A DNA stretch of 64,000 bases, from positions 806,001 through 870,000 of the forward strand of contig NZ_QHJE01000001.1 in NCBI RefSeq assembly GCF_013626205.1. Reading direction: 5' to 3'. The notes below the pieces were generated by a model, which saw nothing but the letters and a program-made list of their open reading frames with translations, searched no databases and was not told the DNA's origin. Both the position numbers and the translations under genes were made by a program. Source of the stretch: Hyphomicrobium methylovorum. Lineage in GTDB: Bacteria > Pseudomonadota > Alphaproteobacteria > Rhizobiales > Hyphomicrobiaceae. Below, one piece after another: positions 52,570 through 62,080 of this stretch; positions within the stretch are counted from its first letter, which is position 1; every line of letters begins with the position of its first letter.

Positions 52570-54081
52570 CTAACGCAGGAAGAGCCGATAGGCGTCGTTT
52601 GCTGTTTCATCCTCGTAGGGGTAGCCGAGGGAATCCATTCGCGCATTGAACCGCGCGCGATCCTCCGGCTTCACCTGAACGCCAACGAGTACGCGGCCGT
52701 AGTCTGCGCCGTGGTTGCGATAGTGGAACAGCGTGATGTTCCAGTCGGATCCGATGCCATCAAGAAAGCGCAGCAAGGCGCCTGGCCGCTCGGGAAACTC
52801 GCAACGCAGGATGACTTCGTCGTCCAAGGACGGTGCACGACCGCCGACCATGTAGCGCACATGCAGAGTTGCGGTCTCGTCGGCGCTGATGTCGACGACG
52901 CCGTAGCCCAGATCTTCAAGTTCCTTGATGATCTCGGCCTTGCGGTTCTTTGCGTCGCGCGTCTGAAGGCCAACGAATACATGCGCTTTGCCGTTCTTGG
53001 CGTAGCGATAGTTGAACTCGGTCACAGTGCGGTTGCCAAGAACCTGCACGAAGCGGCGATAGCTGCCGGGTTCTTCTGGAATCGTAACAGCCAAAAGAAT
53101 TTCGCGACTTTCGCCGACCTCGGCACGCTCCGCGACGTGACGCAGACGATCGAAGTTCAGATTGGCGCCGCTACAAATCGCAACGAGCGCGCCGGTGCGT
53201 TCCGGGTTTGCTTCCGCATAGGCCTTGAGGCCGGCAAGGGACAACGCGCCCGCCGGTTCGGCAAGAATGCGCATATCTTCGAAAATATCTTTGATCGCGC
53301 CGCACATCGCGTCGGTGTCGGCAACGAGTACGCCGTCGAGCAGGTCTCGGCAGATGCGGAACGTTTCTTCACCTGCCTGACGGACGGCAACGCCATCGGC
53401 GAAGAGACCGACGCGGTCGAGAACGACGCGGCTACCGTTATCGATTGCAGCCTTCATGCAGGCAGCGTCCGCCGGTTCGACGCCGACGACGCGGATCTCG
53501 GGGCGAAGAAACTTCACATACGATGCGATACCCGCTGCAAGACCGCCGCCGCCAATCGGAACGAAGATCGCTTCGATGGGACCAGGATGGCGATTGAGAA
53601 TTTCGACGGCGATTGTTCCCTGCCCCGCGATCACGTCGCCATCGTCGTAAGGGTGGACGAACGTCAATCCGCGTTCGGCGGCAAGTTTGATAGCCGCGAT
53701 GTAAGCCTCGTCGAACGTGTCACCAACCAGCACGACGTTTCCGCCCCAGTAGCGTACGGCGTCGACTTTGATCTGTGGTGTCGTGACCGGCATCACGATG
53801 GTCGCTTCGATGCCAAGCTTTTTGGCCGACAGCGCGACGCCCTGCGCATGATTGCCGGCAGACGCGCAGATCACGCCAGCCGACCGCGCGTCTGCCGGGA
53901 GTCGCGCGATCCGGTTGTATGCGCCGCGAATCTTGAAGGAAAAGACCGGCTGCAGGTCTTCCCGCTTCAGCAAAACATCCGCGCCGAGCCGCTGGCTCAG
54001 CCGAACCATCGGCTCAAGCGGCGTTTCGACAGCGACGTCATAGACGTGCGCGTCAAGAATCCTTCGTACGTATTCGGTCAC
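52570..54081 (-). CDS. ilvA: Threonine ammonia-lyase (biosynthetic)
   Basis: The 503-residue enzyme has a catalytic PLP domain (1-320): PLP lysine in FSFKIRGAYN, ASAGNHAQGVALSAK, phosphate loop IGGGGLAAG, and CSGANLNFDRL. Two C-terminal ACT-like regulatory modules follow (320-410 ILLAVTIPEEPGSYRRFVQV and 415-503 CEFPERPGALLRFL). It deaminates threonine to 2-oxobutanoate for isoleucine synthesis; the regulatory tail implies isoleucine feedback control. A long open frame on the opposite strand across this gene (52354-54159) is only its mirror. Confidence 0.95.
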   Translation of the reverse strand: MTEYVRRILDAHVYDVAVETPLEPMVRLSQRLGADVLLKREDLQPVFSFKIRGAYNRIARLPADARSAGVICASAGNHAQGVALSAKKLGIEATIVMPVTTPQIKVDAVRYWGGNVVLVGDTFDEAYIAAIKLAAERGLTFVHPYDDGDVIAGQGTIAVEILNRHPGPIEAIFVPIGGGGLAAGIASYVKFLRPEIRVVGVEPADAACMKAAIDNGSRVVLDRVGLFADGVAVRQAGEETFRICRDLLDGVLVADTDAMCGAIKDIFEDMRILAEPAGALSLAGLKAYAEANPERTGALVAICSGANLNFDRLRHVAERAEVGESREILLAVTIPEEPGSYRRFVQVLGNRTVTEFNYRYAKNGKAHVFVGLQTRDAKNRKAEIIKELEDLGYGVVDISADETATLHVRYMVGGRAPSLDDEVILRCEFPERPGALLRFLDGIGSDWNITLFHYRNHGADYGRVLVGVQVKPEDRARFNARMDSLGYPYEDETANDAYRLFLR

Positions 54082-54191
54082 GAGATCATTTCCATGGGAA
54101 TTTCAGGCACGGCGACGCGGCCGAGGATAGCAGGTCTACCTGCTGCCGCTGCGCGGTAAAATAGCTTACCGCCAATCCCCTGTAGGCGCAG

Positions 54192-54899
54192 TTAAGGCCG
54201 GGCCGGGATATTCAGCCCGCGCTGAACGGCTGGTCGCGCTAGGCAGCTCTCCAGCCACCGCGGGACCTCCACCAGGTCGTCATAAGCGACGATTTCTCGT
54301 GCATTGTAGAATTCGACCAGACCGCGGACCCAGCCGAGCAGCGAGATATCGACGATCGTAAAGTCATTTCCCATAACCCACTTCCGGCGGTCCAGGCGAT
54401 TTTCGAGCAACCTGAGCAGCCGCTTCGATTCCGTAACGTAGCGGTTCAAGGGGCGCTTATCCTCGTAAGCGCTGCCCGCAAACTTATGGAAGAAACCTAG
54501 CTGACCGAACGTCGGGCCAAATCCGGCCATCTGTAGAAACAGCCAAGAGATCGTTTCGTAACGCCTGCTCGACTCTGCGGGCAAAAACTTCCCGGATTTT
54601 TCGGCCAGATAAAGGAGAATGGCTCCGGATTCGAAAAGGCACAGCGGCCTTCCATCTGGACCATCAGGATCGATAATTGCCGGTATCTTGCCGTTCGGAT
54701 TGAGAGACAAGAATTCGGGAGACCACGTTTCATCCTTCCCGATGTCGATATAGTGCGGCTCGTAAGGAAGACCGATCTCCTCGAGCATGATCGAAACCTT
54801 CACGCCATTCTGAGTTGGCGCCGAGTAAAGCTGCAAGAGTTCCGGATGAGCGGCCGGCCAGCGTGACGTAATTGGAAAATTGGAAAGCGCCGTCATCAT
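54192..54899 (-). CDS. Glutathione S-transferase family protein (YfcG/YghU-like)
   Basis: The 235-residue product has an N-terminal thioredoxin-like domain (LYSAPTQNGVKVSIMLEEIG, LNPNGKIPAIIDPDG, LFESGAILLYLAEKSG) and a helical C-terminal domain (GNDFTIVDISLLGWVRGL). The TQNG motif is that of nu-class GSTs such as YfcG with glutathione-dependent disulfide-bond reductase activity. It lies 110 bp upstream of ilvA on the same strand and is probably independent. Confidence 0.85.
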   Translation of the reverse strand: MMTALSNFPITSRWPAAHPELLQLYSAPTQNGVKVSIMLEEIGLPYEPHYIDIGKDETWSPEFLSLNPNGKIPAIIDPDGPDGRPLCLFESGAILLYLAEKSGKFLPAESSRRYETISWLFLQMAGFGPTFGQLGFFHKFAGSAYEDKRPLNRYVTESKRLLRLLENRLDRRKWVMGNDFTIVDISLLGWVRGLVEFYNAREIVAYDDLVEVPRWLESCLARPAVQRGLNIPARP

Positions 54900-55138
54900 C
54901 TATCCCATCAACGTCGGTGCCGTAGGACGCGAACTCCGACTGTCTCACACCTAGACCTTGCAGACTTAGAAGCAAAGGCGATAGCCCTCATTACATCGCA
55001 TGACTCCCATCGCAAATGGTACTGTCGGACCAGTTTGCGAGGCGCGACTCGTTCTAATCTCCAACGCAGATCTATGATGCGATTGCGGACCTCTGGACCG
55101 CAGCGAACGGTGGTGCGGCGCGCTTCTTATTCAACGCA

Positions 55139-55612
55139 TCAGCGCTTTGTCGACTGCAACGCATTCTGCAACTGACGCTTGCTCATTTTTGATCGACCTT
55201 CGATGCCCTGCTCACGCGCGCGATGATAGAGTTCGTCGCGCGTTGGCTCACCTCTCGCGCGCGTCGCCGCTGCCTTTCGGCCTCTGGCCGTTAGGCGGGT
55301 CGCATTTTTTCCACCCATCGCAGGCGAACTTTCGCGACGGTCCCGAGCTCCGACGTGAGACCGGCCTTCCCGCTCCTGCTGGGCAGTTTCACCCCGTGCT
55401 TCCTTAAGTTCGGCGCGCCGTTTGTTTTTCTCGTTCTCGCGCTGGCTTCCGTATTTCGAGGCACCAGCTTCACTCAGCGCGATGGCGATGGCTTGCTGTC
55501 TGCTCTTTACCTTCCCGCCCTTGCCCTCCGGTCCGCTCTTGAGTTCGCGATGTTCGTATTCGTGCATGACGCGGCCGATCGTCTTTCGCTGGCGCGGCGA
55601 TGTTTTGGGCAT
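55139..55612 (-). CDS. DUF6496 protein with Rho-N-like C-terminus
   Basis: The 157-residue, very basic protein has an N-terminal DUF6496 pattern (TIGRVMHEYEHRELKSG, VKSRQQAIAIALSEAGASKY), a charged disordered middle, and a C-terminal SAP/Rho-N-like helix pair (TRDELYHRAREQGIEGRSKM, SKRQLQNAL). Such proteins are abundant in rhizobia and relatives and have no proven role; nucleic-acid binding is plausible from the charge and the Rho-N motif. Confidence 0.78.
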   Translation of the reverse strand: MPKTSPRQRKTIGRVMHEYEHRELKSGPEGKGGKVKSRQQAIAIALSEAGASKYGSQRENEKNKRRAELKEARGETAQQEREGRSHVGARDRRESSPAMGGKNATRLTARGRKAAATRARGEPTRDELYHRAREQGIEGRSKMSKRQLQNALQSTKR

Positions 55613-55748
55613 TTACGAACTCCATTCACTGGCGTTGGCCCCGTTCTGGCGCAACGCCAGACGCGGCGTGAAGTTCCGGATCGATCGTGCGCTGCCGGAA
55701 CCACCGTTCCGTACACGGGTTCTCTTTTTGAAGGGGTTCGCGAAGCAC

Positions 55749-56441
55749 ATGAAAAAGATGCTGAGCGTCATCCCGGCTGGCGCACAATCTGACTATTCAG
55801 CCGAGCAGAACGAAATGATCGAACACCAGCTTGTTGCGCGCGGCGTGCGCGACGAGGCGGTGCTTTCTGCAATGCGTTCGGTGCCGCGCGATCGTTTCGT
55901 GCCGTCCCGTCTAAGAGCCTCTGCCTATGAGGATGTGCCTCTGCCGATCGGTGAAAACCAGACGATTTCGCAGCCCTATATCGTCGCCGTCATGATCGAA
56001 GCCGCTCAACTCTCGAATGCAAGCCGAGTATTAGAGATTGGCGCAGGATCCGGTTATGCGGCCGCCGTCATGAGCAGGATCGCCAGGCGCGTCTATGCCG
56101 TCGAGCGGCACGGGACCTTGGCGCGAGGTGCACGACGACGCCTCAAAGCGCTCGGATTTCGCAACATCGAGATCAAGACGAGCGACGGCACGCTGGGGTG
56201 GCCTGAGCATGCCCCATACGACGCCATTCTCGTTGCGGCGGCCGGGGCATTCATTCCGCCCAAGTTGCAGCAGCAGGTTGCCATCGGCGGATGCCTCATC
56301 ATGCCTGTTGGAAGCTCGGGCAGCGGTCAGAGCCTGCGCAAGATGATCCGAACCGGCGAGCGAAGTTGGCTGGAAGAGGATCTCGGCAACGTGCTCTTCG
56401 TCCCTCTCATCAGTGAGCAGACCGAGCCACAATCCGGTTAG
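55749..56441 (+). CDS. Protein-L-isoaspartate O-methyltransferase family protein
   Basis: The product is about 230 residues, containing MIEHQLVARGVRDEAVLSAM, DVPLPIGENQTISQPYIVAV (substrate loop), SAM motif VLEIGAGSGYAAAVM, and AVERHGTLARGARRRLKALG, all PCMT hallmarks. It methylates isoaspartyl residues in damaged proteins for repair. I chose the ATG at 55749, where homology begins, with GAAGGGG upstream; the frame is open to 55422 but overlaps the DUF6496 gene on the other strand. It is not next to surE, its common partner. Confidence 0.85.
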   Translation: MKKMLSVIPAGAQSDYSAEQNEMIEHQLVARGVRDEAVLSAMRSVPRDRFVPSRLRASAYEDVPLPIGENQTISQPYIVAVMIEAAQLSNASRVLEIGAGSGYAAAVMSRIARRVYAVERHGTLARGARRRLKALGFRNIEIKTSDGTLGWPEHAPYDAILVAAAGAFIPPKLQQQVAIGGCLIMPVGSSGSGQSLRKMIRTGERSWLEEDLGNVLFVPLISEQTEPQSG

Positions 56442-56619
56442 GTCCGCTTGCCGCTGCCGCGAGCCATCTGAGCGGCGTCCCATCCTTTCCGAAACGTAAA
56501 CGATTTGCTGCGACCTTGGCCGTAGCTTGATTCGGCGTTTGGCATCTCGGCCGCAAGGTTCGGGTAAGCCAGTCTCCGCACCCTTTTTGGCGCGCGCCAT
56601 CTAATTCAACCGGGAGCGA

Positions 56620-58725
56620 ATGATGATCTCGACCTTCGTCTCCTACCGAATTCTGGCGGCAGACCTCACGAAATCTCTATCGCGGGTCGCTTCGGAAGCG
56701 CAGGTCAAGCGCGACAGCCAATATTACAAAGACAATATCGGCAAGGTGAAATCGGTCGACGATTTCATGAAAAATTCGCGCGTGTACTCCTATGCCATGA
56801 AGGCCTATGGCCTGCAGGATATGAGCTACGCCAAGGCCTTTATGCGCAAGGTTCTTGAGAGCGATCTCACCGACCCCAAGAGCTTCGTGCGAAAACTGAC
56901 CGACCCGCGCTTTCTCCAGTTCGCCCAGGCGTTCAATTTTTCGAAGACCGGCGAGGTCTCGGCGTCGCCTGTCGCGGCGCAAGAAGTTAATGACGAAGCG
57001 GACACGATCGGACTTTACTCCGATCAGCGCATCAAACGCGGCGCCGCTGCGGCGGCCGAAGCCGAATACTATCGAGCGAACATCGGTTCCATTACATCGG
57101 TCGACCAGTTGATCGCGCAGCCGCGTCTGCTCAATTATGCGGTGACTGCCTACGGGTTCGACGCGAACATCATGTCTGACACGACGCTCCGCGGCGTGCT
57201 GACGAGCGATCTTTCGGATCCCAACAGTCTCGCCAACACGCTACCGAGCGCCGGGTTCCGGTATCTCGCGGCGGCGTTCAACTTCGCAACAGACGGTTCG
57301 GTCAACGGCGCATCGGCGCAATCCGACGATAAGATCGCGGGCACGATCTATCGCAACATGGAGCTGACCGGAAACGGAAGCAGCCCCGCGGCGGCCGCTC
57401 TCAAGACGCAATATTATCAAACGCAAATCCCGCAAATCACGTCGGTCGATGACTTTCTCGCCGACGATCAACTCTTGAACTATGCGCTGACGGGCGTAGG
57501 GCTGGACCCGATCTACCAGTCCAAGCCAATGCTGCGTGATATTCTGACGAGCGACCTCAACGATCCGAATAGCGCCGCGAATCAGGCCTCTGGCGCTTAT
57601 CGCACTCTGGCGGCAGCTTTCAATTTCGGAACGGATGGAAGCGCTCCTGCGGGACAGGCGCAATCGACGACGCAGATGCAGAGCATCGTCGATACGTACA
57701 TGCAGAACTATGACGACGACGCCGTTAAGTCGGAAGAGTCCGCCACGACCTTCTACAAAGAAGCGGTCTCGGGTCTTGCCGACGTCGATGAACTCGTGGC
57801 GAACTCGCGCCTCTATCGGTACGTTTTGACGGCATACGGCCTGGATCCGAGCACGGAATCGAAGAACCGCATCAAACTCATTCTGACGAGCGATCTTTCC
57901 GACCCTGGCAGCTATGCCAATCAGAGTCGCAATACGCAGTACAAAGCCCTGGCCGCCGCTTTCAATTTCGGCACGAACGGCAAGGCTCAGACCGTGAGTA
58001 GCGCGCAGACGAACACGGGCATGCTCTCGACGGTTCAGCTTTATAACGCGGCCGTAGAAGATCCGAAGGCTGCCAACGCCTCAACCAAGGCCGAGAGCAC
58101 TTACTACGGCGATACGTTGCCGACGATAAAATCGGTTGATGGTCTTCTGAAAGACAAGCGGCTCGTCGATTACATTTTGAAAGCTTACGGATTTGCCGAC
58201 GCAAAACTCTCAAACGACGACTTGAAGAAAATTCTGACGAGCGACCCGCTCGATGAGAAGAGCTTCGTCAACAAGAAGGGTAAAACGATCTATCGCACCC
58301 TTGCGGCGGCCTTTAACTTCGATGCGGACGGGAAAGTGAGAGCGGTTCCGAGTCTTCAGGCGCAAGATCGCTCGAACATCATTTCCACGTTCGACTATTA
58401 CGCACGGCAGACACTGGAAGAAGAAGCGGGTAGCCAGAACGAAGGCGTGCGCCTCGCGCTCTATTTCCAGCGCAAAGCCAAGACGATCACATCGGCCTAC
58501 AGCATCCTTGGCGACAAGGCGTTGCTGCAGGTAACGCAAACGGCGCTTGGTCTTCCGGCCGCCATGTCGAACGCCGATATCGACCTGCAAGCGAACATGA
58601 TCACCAAGAAGCTGAAGATCGCCGATCTGCAGGATCCGAAGAAGCTCGAAGCCTTCATCTCGCGCTTTGCCGCGCTCTACGATCTCAACAATTCGCCTGC
58701 AGCGACCCCTAGCCTTATGATTTAG
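56620..58725 (+). CDS. DUF1217 repeat protein, secreted/flagellum-associated type
   Basis: The 701-residue protein is built of five DUF1217 repeats of about 110-140 residues plus a degenerate sixth. Each has a SVDDFM/SVDQLI-type segment, a tyrosine-rich AYGL stretch, and the block TSDLSDPNSLAN...LAAAFNF; these end at about residues 110, 217, 327, 450 and 567. There is no Sec signal or membrane helix. Single-repeat DUF1217 proteins occur in rhizobial flagellar clusters, suggesting export through the flagellar system. No flagellar gene is nearby. GGGAGCG precedes the ATG. Confidence 0.8.
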   Translation: MMISTFVSYRILAADLTKSLSRVASEAQVKRDSQYYKDNIGKVKSVDDFMKNSRVYSYAMKAYGLQDMSYAKAFMRKVLESDLTDPKSFVRKLTDPRFLQFAQAFNFSKTGEVSASPVAAQEVNDEADTIGLYSDQRIKRGAAAAAEAEYYRANIGSITSVDQLIAQPRLLNYAVTAYGFDANIMSDTTLRGVLTSDLSDPNSLANTLPSAGFRYLAAAFNFATDGSVNGASAQSDDKIAGTIYRNMELTGNGSSPAAAALKTQYYQTQIPQITSVDDFLADDQLLNYALTGVGLDPIYQSKPMLRDILTSDLNDPNSAANQASGAYRTLAAAFNFGTDGSAPAGQAQSTTQMQSIVDTYMQNYDDDAVKSEESATTFYKEAVSGLADVDELVANSRLYRYVLTAYGLDPSTESKNRIKLILTSDLSDPGSYANQSRNTQYKALAAAFNFGTNGKAQTVSSAQTNTGMLSTVQLYNAAVEDPKAANASTKAESTYYGDTLPTIKSVDGLLKDKRLVDYILKAYGFADAKLSNDDLKKILTSDPLDEKSFVNKKGKTIYRTLAAAFNFDADGKVRAVPSLQAQDRSNIISTFDYYARQTLEEEAGSQNEGVRLALYFQRKAKTITSAYSILGDKALLQVTQTALGLPAAMSNADIDLQANMITKKLKIADLQDPKKLEAFISRFAALYDLNNSPAATPSLMI

Positions 58726-58749
58726 CCGCGCGGTTATCCGCTTCTTTTC

Positions 58750-59157
58750 ATGCAACCGACTGCACGCTTCGGCGTTCCGTTCACAAAGGTATTTTCGAGT
58801 CTGGAGTTGCGTGTAGTGGTGGTATCAACCTCAAATCTCACTCCGATCAGCGCCTACAATCCGCGGAGCTTCTTTTCCGCGAGCGCGATATTTCGCCGGG
58901 CAGCTGAAAAACTGGCAATTCATGAAGTTGCCTCGGAGCAAGGATGCCAGCTCGCGTTGATCGTTTCGGCTATGCGCCTTAGCGCCGATGGCGTCGAGCA
59001 GCTCGCGGACAACGCGGCAAATGTCTATCGCGGGCTTTACCAGCGAGAGTTAAACCAGCCTTTTCTCGCTTCTAATGTGAGCAATCTGCACAGGGGCAGA
59101 GCGGGCCTTCTATCCGTTCCGTGCGGACGCCGCGACGGGCACGATTTCGCAAAATAA
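58750..59157 (+). CDS. Possible hypothetical protein
   Basis: A 135-codon open frame (MQPTARFGVPFTKVFSSLEL..., with EKLAIHEVASEQGCQLALIV later) without a recognisable domain or ribosome binding site. Part of the middle looks protein-like, with amphipathic helices at about 48-85, but codon use is unremarkable. It could be a real small gene or chance. Confidence 0.25.
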   Translation: MQPTARFGVPFTKVFSSLELRVVVVSTSNLTPISAYNPRSFFSASAIFRRAAEKLAIHEVASEQGCQLALIVSAMRLSADGVEQLADNAANVYRGLYQRELNQPFLASNVSNLHRGRAGLLSVPCGRRDGHDFAK

Positions 59158-59409
59158 AACGCGCGAGTGATGGCACCTTCTCTGCGCGAATTTTCTAGGC
59201 GAATTTGGGTCAGGGCTTCTTTCCTACCCAGCGAGTGACCTTAGACACTCTTTAGATCGACCCCCTTCCCGAGCGCAGCCTCAGCTTGCGCTCTTTCCGA
59301 CTTTCGCTCTACAAGCGCTGCGCGCTCGATATAGCGCCATTACAATGCCGCCCTCGCAGAAATGCGGTGCTGGCGGATGTAGGAATGCTTTCGGTCTAGG
59401 GCAGCGGAC

Positions 59410-60306
59410 TTGGCGAACGGAATTCACGATCGAACTGCGAGGCCGCGGGCCGGGTGTCGGGCGCGTGCGTTGCTGGCGTCGATCGCAAGCACATTCGCGC
59501 TGGTTTTTGCGACGGGCGCGGCGGCTGAACCGGGTCCGCATCGGGTCGTCTCGATGAATCTTTGCACCGATCAGCTCGCGATGCTCATCGGGGCCAATCA
59601 ACTCTATTCCGTTTCCTATTTAGCGACCGATCCGGAATCCTCCGTGCTCTTTGAGCAGGCGAAGCGCTATGCCAAGAACCACGGGCGTGCGGAAGAAATC
59701 TTCGCGATGGCGCCTGATCTCATTATCGCGGGCACGTACACGAGCCAGGTGAGCGTCGCGATGCTTAAGCGTCTCGGATTCCGCGTCGAGACGTTTCCGC
59801 CGACGAATTCTCTCGACGACATTCGCCAGCAGATTGTGCGCATGGGCGACTTGCTGCAACGTCCGGAGCGTGCGCAAGCGTTGTTGACCGAGTTCGATCA
59901 AGCGCTCGCTGCAATTCCAGAGCCTCTTGCATCCCGCCCGCTTGCCGCGCTGTTTTACGCCAATAGCTACACCTCTGGTGGCAGCACGCTGACTGGCGAA
60001 ATCGTAGAACGTGCGGGCCTAGAAAATCTCGGCGCGCGATTAGGACTTACAGGGACGGTTCGGCTGCCGCTCGAGATGCTTGTTATCTCGCAACCGCAGT
60101 TGGTCATCGAAGGTCAGCGCTTCGGTACGGCCCCAGCAATGGCGTATGAGGCTTTCCATCACCCGGCGCTGCAGGCGCTTTTGCATCACAGAGGCCTAAC
60201 GTCCGTGCCAGACAAATATATGGTATGCGGAGCGCCGTTCACGCTCGAGGCCGTTCGCCTTCTTGTTGCGGCCGCGCGCAAACTCGACCATAGCCAAGCA
60301 CAATGA
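59410..60306 (+). CDS. btuF: Corrinoid ABC transporter substrate-binding protein
   Basis: The product is about 298 residues with an N-terminal signal (LLASIASTFALVFATGAAAE) and a type III periplasmic binding fold: RVVSMNLCTDQLAMLIGANQ, YAKNHGRAEEIFAMAPDLII, LKRLGFRVETFPPTNSLDDI, QPQLVIEGQ. Its stop overlaps btuC by 4 bp, and the next genes are permease and ATPase. The fold is shared by heme, siderophore and B12 binders; the B12 assignment rests on surrounding corrinoid genes (cbtAB and a cobalamin riboswitch 0.6 kb downstream). The start is uncertain (TTG at 59410). Confidence 0.75.
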   Translation: MANGIHDRTARPRAGCRARALLASIASTFALVFATGAAAEPGPHRVVSMNLCTDQLAMLIGANQLYSVSYLATDPESSVLFEQAKRYAKNHGRAEEIFAMAPDLIIAGTYTSQVSVAMLKRLGFRVETFPPTNSLDDIRQQIVRMGDLLQRPERAQALLTEFDQALAAIPEPLASRPLAALFYANSYTSGGSTLTGEIVERAGLENLGARLGLTGTVRLPLEMLVISQPQLVIEGQRFGTAPAMAYEAFHHPALQALLHHRGLTSVPDKYMVCGAPFTLEAVRLLVAAARKLDHSQAQ

Positions 60307-61292
60307 GCTACCGTCTTCTTATTCTCCTCCTCGCAATTCTCACCGGCGCGCTGTTTTTCGGCTCGATGCTTGTCGGGCCAGCTAACGTCGATATTGCGAC
60401 GTCGATGCGCGGGCTGTTCACCAGTTCCGATACGGCTGCAAGCTTGGTGATGTGGGAAATCCGCATGCCCCGCGCCGTCCTCGGGCTGATGATTGGCGCA
60501 ACGCTCGGACTTTCCGGTGCCGTTCTGCAGGGCTATTTGCGCAACCCGCTGGCCGATCCCGCTGTTCTCGGCGTCAGCGCTTCGGCATCACTCGGCGCAG
60601 TGCTCGCGATCTATACGGGGCTATCGGCCGTCTTCCCGCTGGCGCTTCCGTTAGCAGCGATCGGCGCGAGCATCGCCGCCGTTCTGCTTCTGCAAAGTCT
60701 CGCCGGTGTGCATGCCGGCACGTTGACGCTCATTCTCGCGGGCATCGCGATATCGAGCTTCGCCTCTGCTTTAACGTCGCTTGCGCTCAACCTTTCGCCC
60801 AATCCATTTGCGGCGATGGAAATGATGTACTGGATGATGGGTTCGCTCACCGACCGGTCATGGCAGCACGTCTGGCTTTCGGCGCCATTCATGCTGATCG
60901 GTTGGGGCCTACTGGCGGTGCTGGGCCGCTCGCTCAATGCTTTGACGCTCGGGCCAGACGTGGCGCGGAGCCTGGGTATTCGACTGGAGCGCACGCAGAT
61001 GCTCGCCGTCTTGGGAACCGCCGCTTCTGTTGGCGCGGCGACCGCTGTTGCTGGCGGCATTGGGTTCATAGGCCTCATTGTACCGCATCTTTTGCGGCCA
61101 CTGGTCGGCGCTGAACCGAAACGCCTGCTGCTGACGAGCGCGCTGGCTGGAGCGGCTCTGCTTCTTGCCGCTGACGTTGCTGTTCGCGTCATTGCACCGG
61201 CTCGCGATCTGAAGCTCGGCGTTTTGACTGCGATTGTCGGCGCTCCGTTCTTCCTCTGGCTTGTCATCAAACACCGGAAGAATGTGCTGTGA
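60303..61292 (+). CDS. btuC: FecCD/BtuC-family ABC permease
   Basis: The 329-residue protein has about ten helices and BtuC/FecCD motifs: LVMWEIRMPRAVLGLMIGAT, LSGAVLQGYLRNPLADPAVL, GVSASASLGAVLAIYTG, VAGGIGFIGLIVPHLLRPLV (coupling-helix region) and GVLTAIVGAPFFLWLVI. It forms the membrane channel for corrinoid or iron-chelate import. It overlaps both btuF (ATGA) and btuD (GTGA). Confidence 0.9.
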   Translation: MSYRLLILLLAILTGALFFGSMLVGPANVDIATSMRGLFTSSDTAASLVMWEIRMPRAVLGLMIGATLGLSGAVLQGYLRNPLADPAVLGVSASASLGAVLAIYTGLSAVFPLALPLAAIGASIAAVLLLQSLAGVHAGTLTLILAGIAISSFASALTSLALNLSPNPFAAMEMMYWMMGSLTDRSWQHVWLSAPFMLIGWGLLAVLGRSLNALTLGPDVARSLGIRLERTQMLAVLGTAASVGAATAVAGGIGFIGLIVPHLLRPLVGAEPKRLLLTSALAGAALLLAADVAVRVIAPARDLKLGVLTAIVGAPFFLWLVIKHRKNVL

Positions 61293-62059
61293 CGAACATT
61301 CGAGTCGAAAATCTGTCGGTTGGTCTCAAGGGTCGCGAGGTTGTGCGCGACGTCTCGTTCTCGATTTCGGCCGGTGAAGTTGTCGGCCTGATCGGTCCGA
61401 ACGGCGCGGGTAAATCGACGCTGCTTAGAACGACCGCCGGGCTGTTGCCCTCGCATGGGGCGATCACTTTAGATGGCCAGCGGCTTGAAGATCTGGGCGC
61501 CCATGCACGCGCAAAACTGATCGGCTATCTTCCGCAAGAGCGTGAAGTTGCATGGCCCATAACGGCCTCTCGCCTTGTGGCGCTTGGGCGAACGCCGCAT
61601 CTGGCTCCCTTCTCTGACTTCACTCGCGAAGACCGCACGATTGCAGATGAAGCATTACGCCAAGTAGATGCGGCCGAATTTCAGGACCGTGTCGTGTCAG
61701 AGCTCTCCGGCGGTGAGCGCGCACGCGTGTTGATCGCCCGAATGTTGGCGCAGCAAACTCCCATTATCATCGCAGACGAGCCGACGGCGGGGCTCGATCC
61801 GGGGCATCAGATTTCGTTGGTCGAAATTCTTACCCGGCTCGCGGAAGACGGCCGCACGATTGTGCTCGCGCTGCATGAAGTGGCGCTTGCAGCGCGCTGG
61901 TGCACGCGCATTCTGCTGTTGAACCAGGGCCGGATCGTTGCCGACGGGCCGCCGAAGGAGGTGCTTACCAGCGGCCTCTTCGAACGCACTTACGGCGTTC
62001 GCGTGTTCGTAGCCGATGGACCGGATGGCTTCATCATTCAGCCGATAAGCAGAATTTAA
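61289..62059 (+). CDS. btuD: ABC transporter ATPase (BtuD/FecE type)
   Basis: The 256-residue protein has Walker A GPNGAGKST, Q-loop GYLPQEREVAW, signature LSGGERARVLIARML, Walker B IIIADEPTAGLD and the H-loop VLALHEVALA. It powers the BtuC channel. The GTG start overlaps the btuC stop. Confidence 0.9.
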   Translation: MTNIRVENLSVGLKGREVVRDVSFSISAGEVVGLIGPNGAGKSTLLRTTAGLLPSHGAITLDGQRLEDLGAHARAKLIGYLPQEREVAWPITASRLVALGRTPHLAPFSDFTREDRTIADEALRQVDAAEFQDRVVSELSGGERARVLIARMLAQQTPIIIADEPTAGLDPGHQISLVEILTRLAEDGRTIVLALHEVALAARWCTRILLLNQGRIVADGPPKEVLTSGLFERTYGVRVFVADGPDGFIIQPISRI

Positions 62060-62080
62060 GTTGTCGTCGCTTCGGCGGCA

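Noticed and set aside
52354-54159. 601-codon open frame on the plus strand
   Set aside because: It lies antisense to ilvA, whose translation has complete catalytic and regulatory domains; the plus-strand translation has no domain and is a codon-bias artefact.
59158-59409. Possible cobalamin riboswitch before btuF
   Set aside because: A GCCGCC/GGCGG hairpin is present, but the ACTGTAA..CGG core and CCTGCC end are missing.
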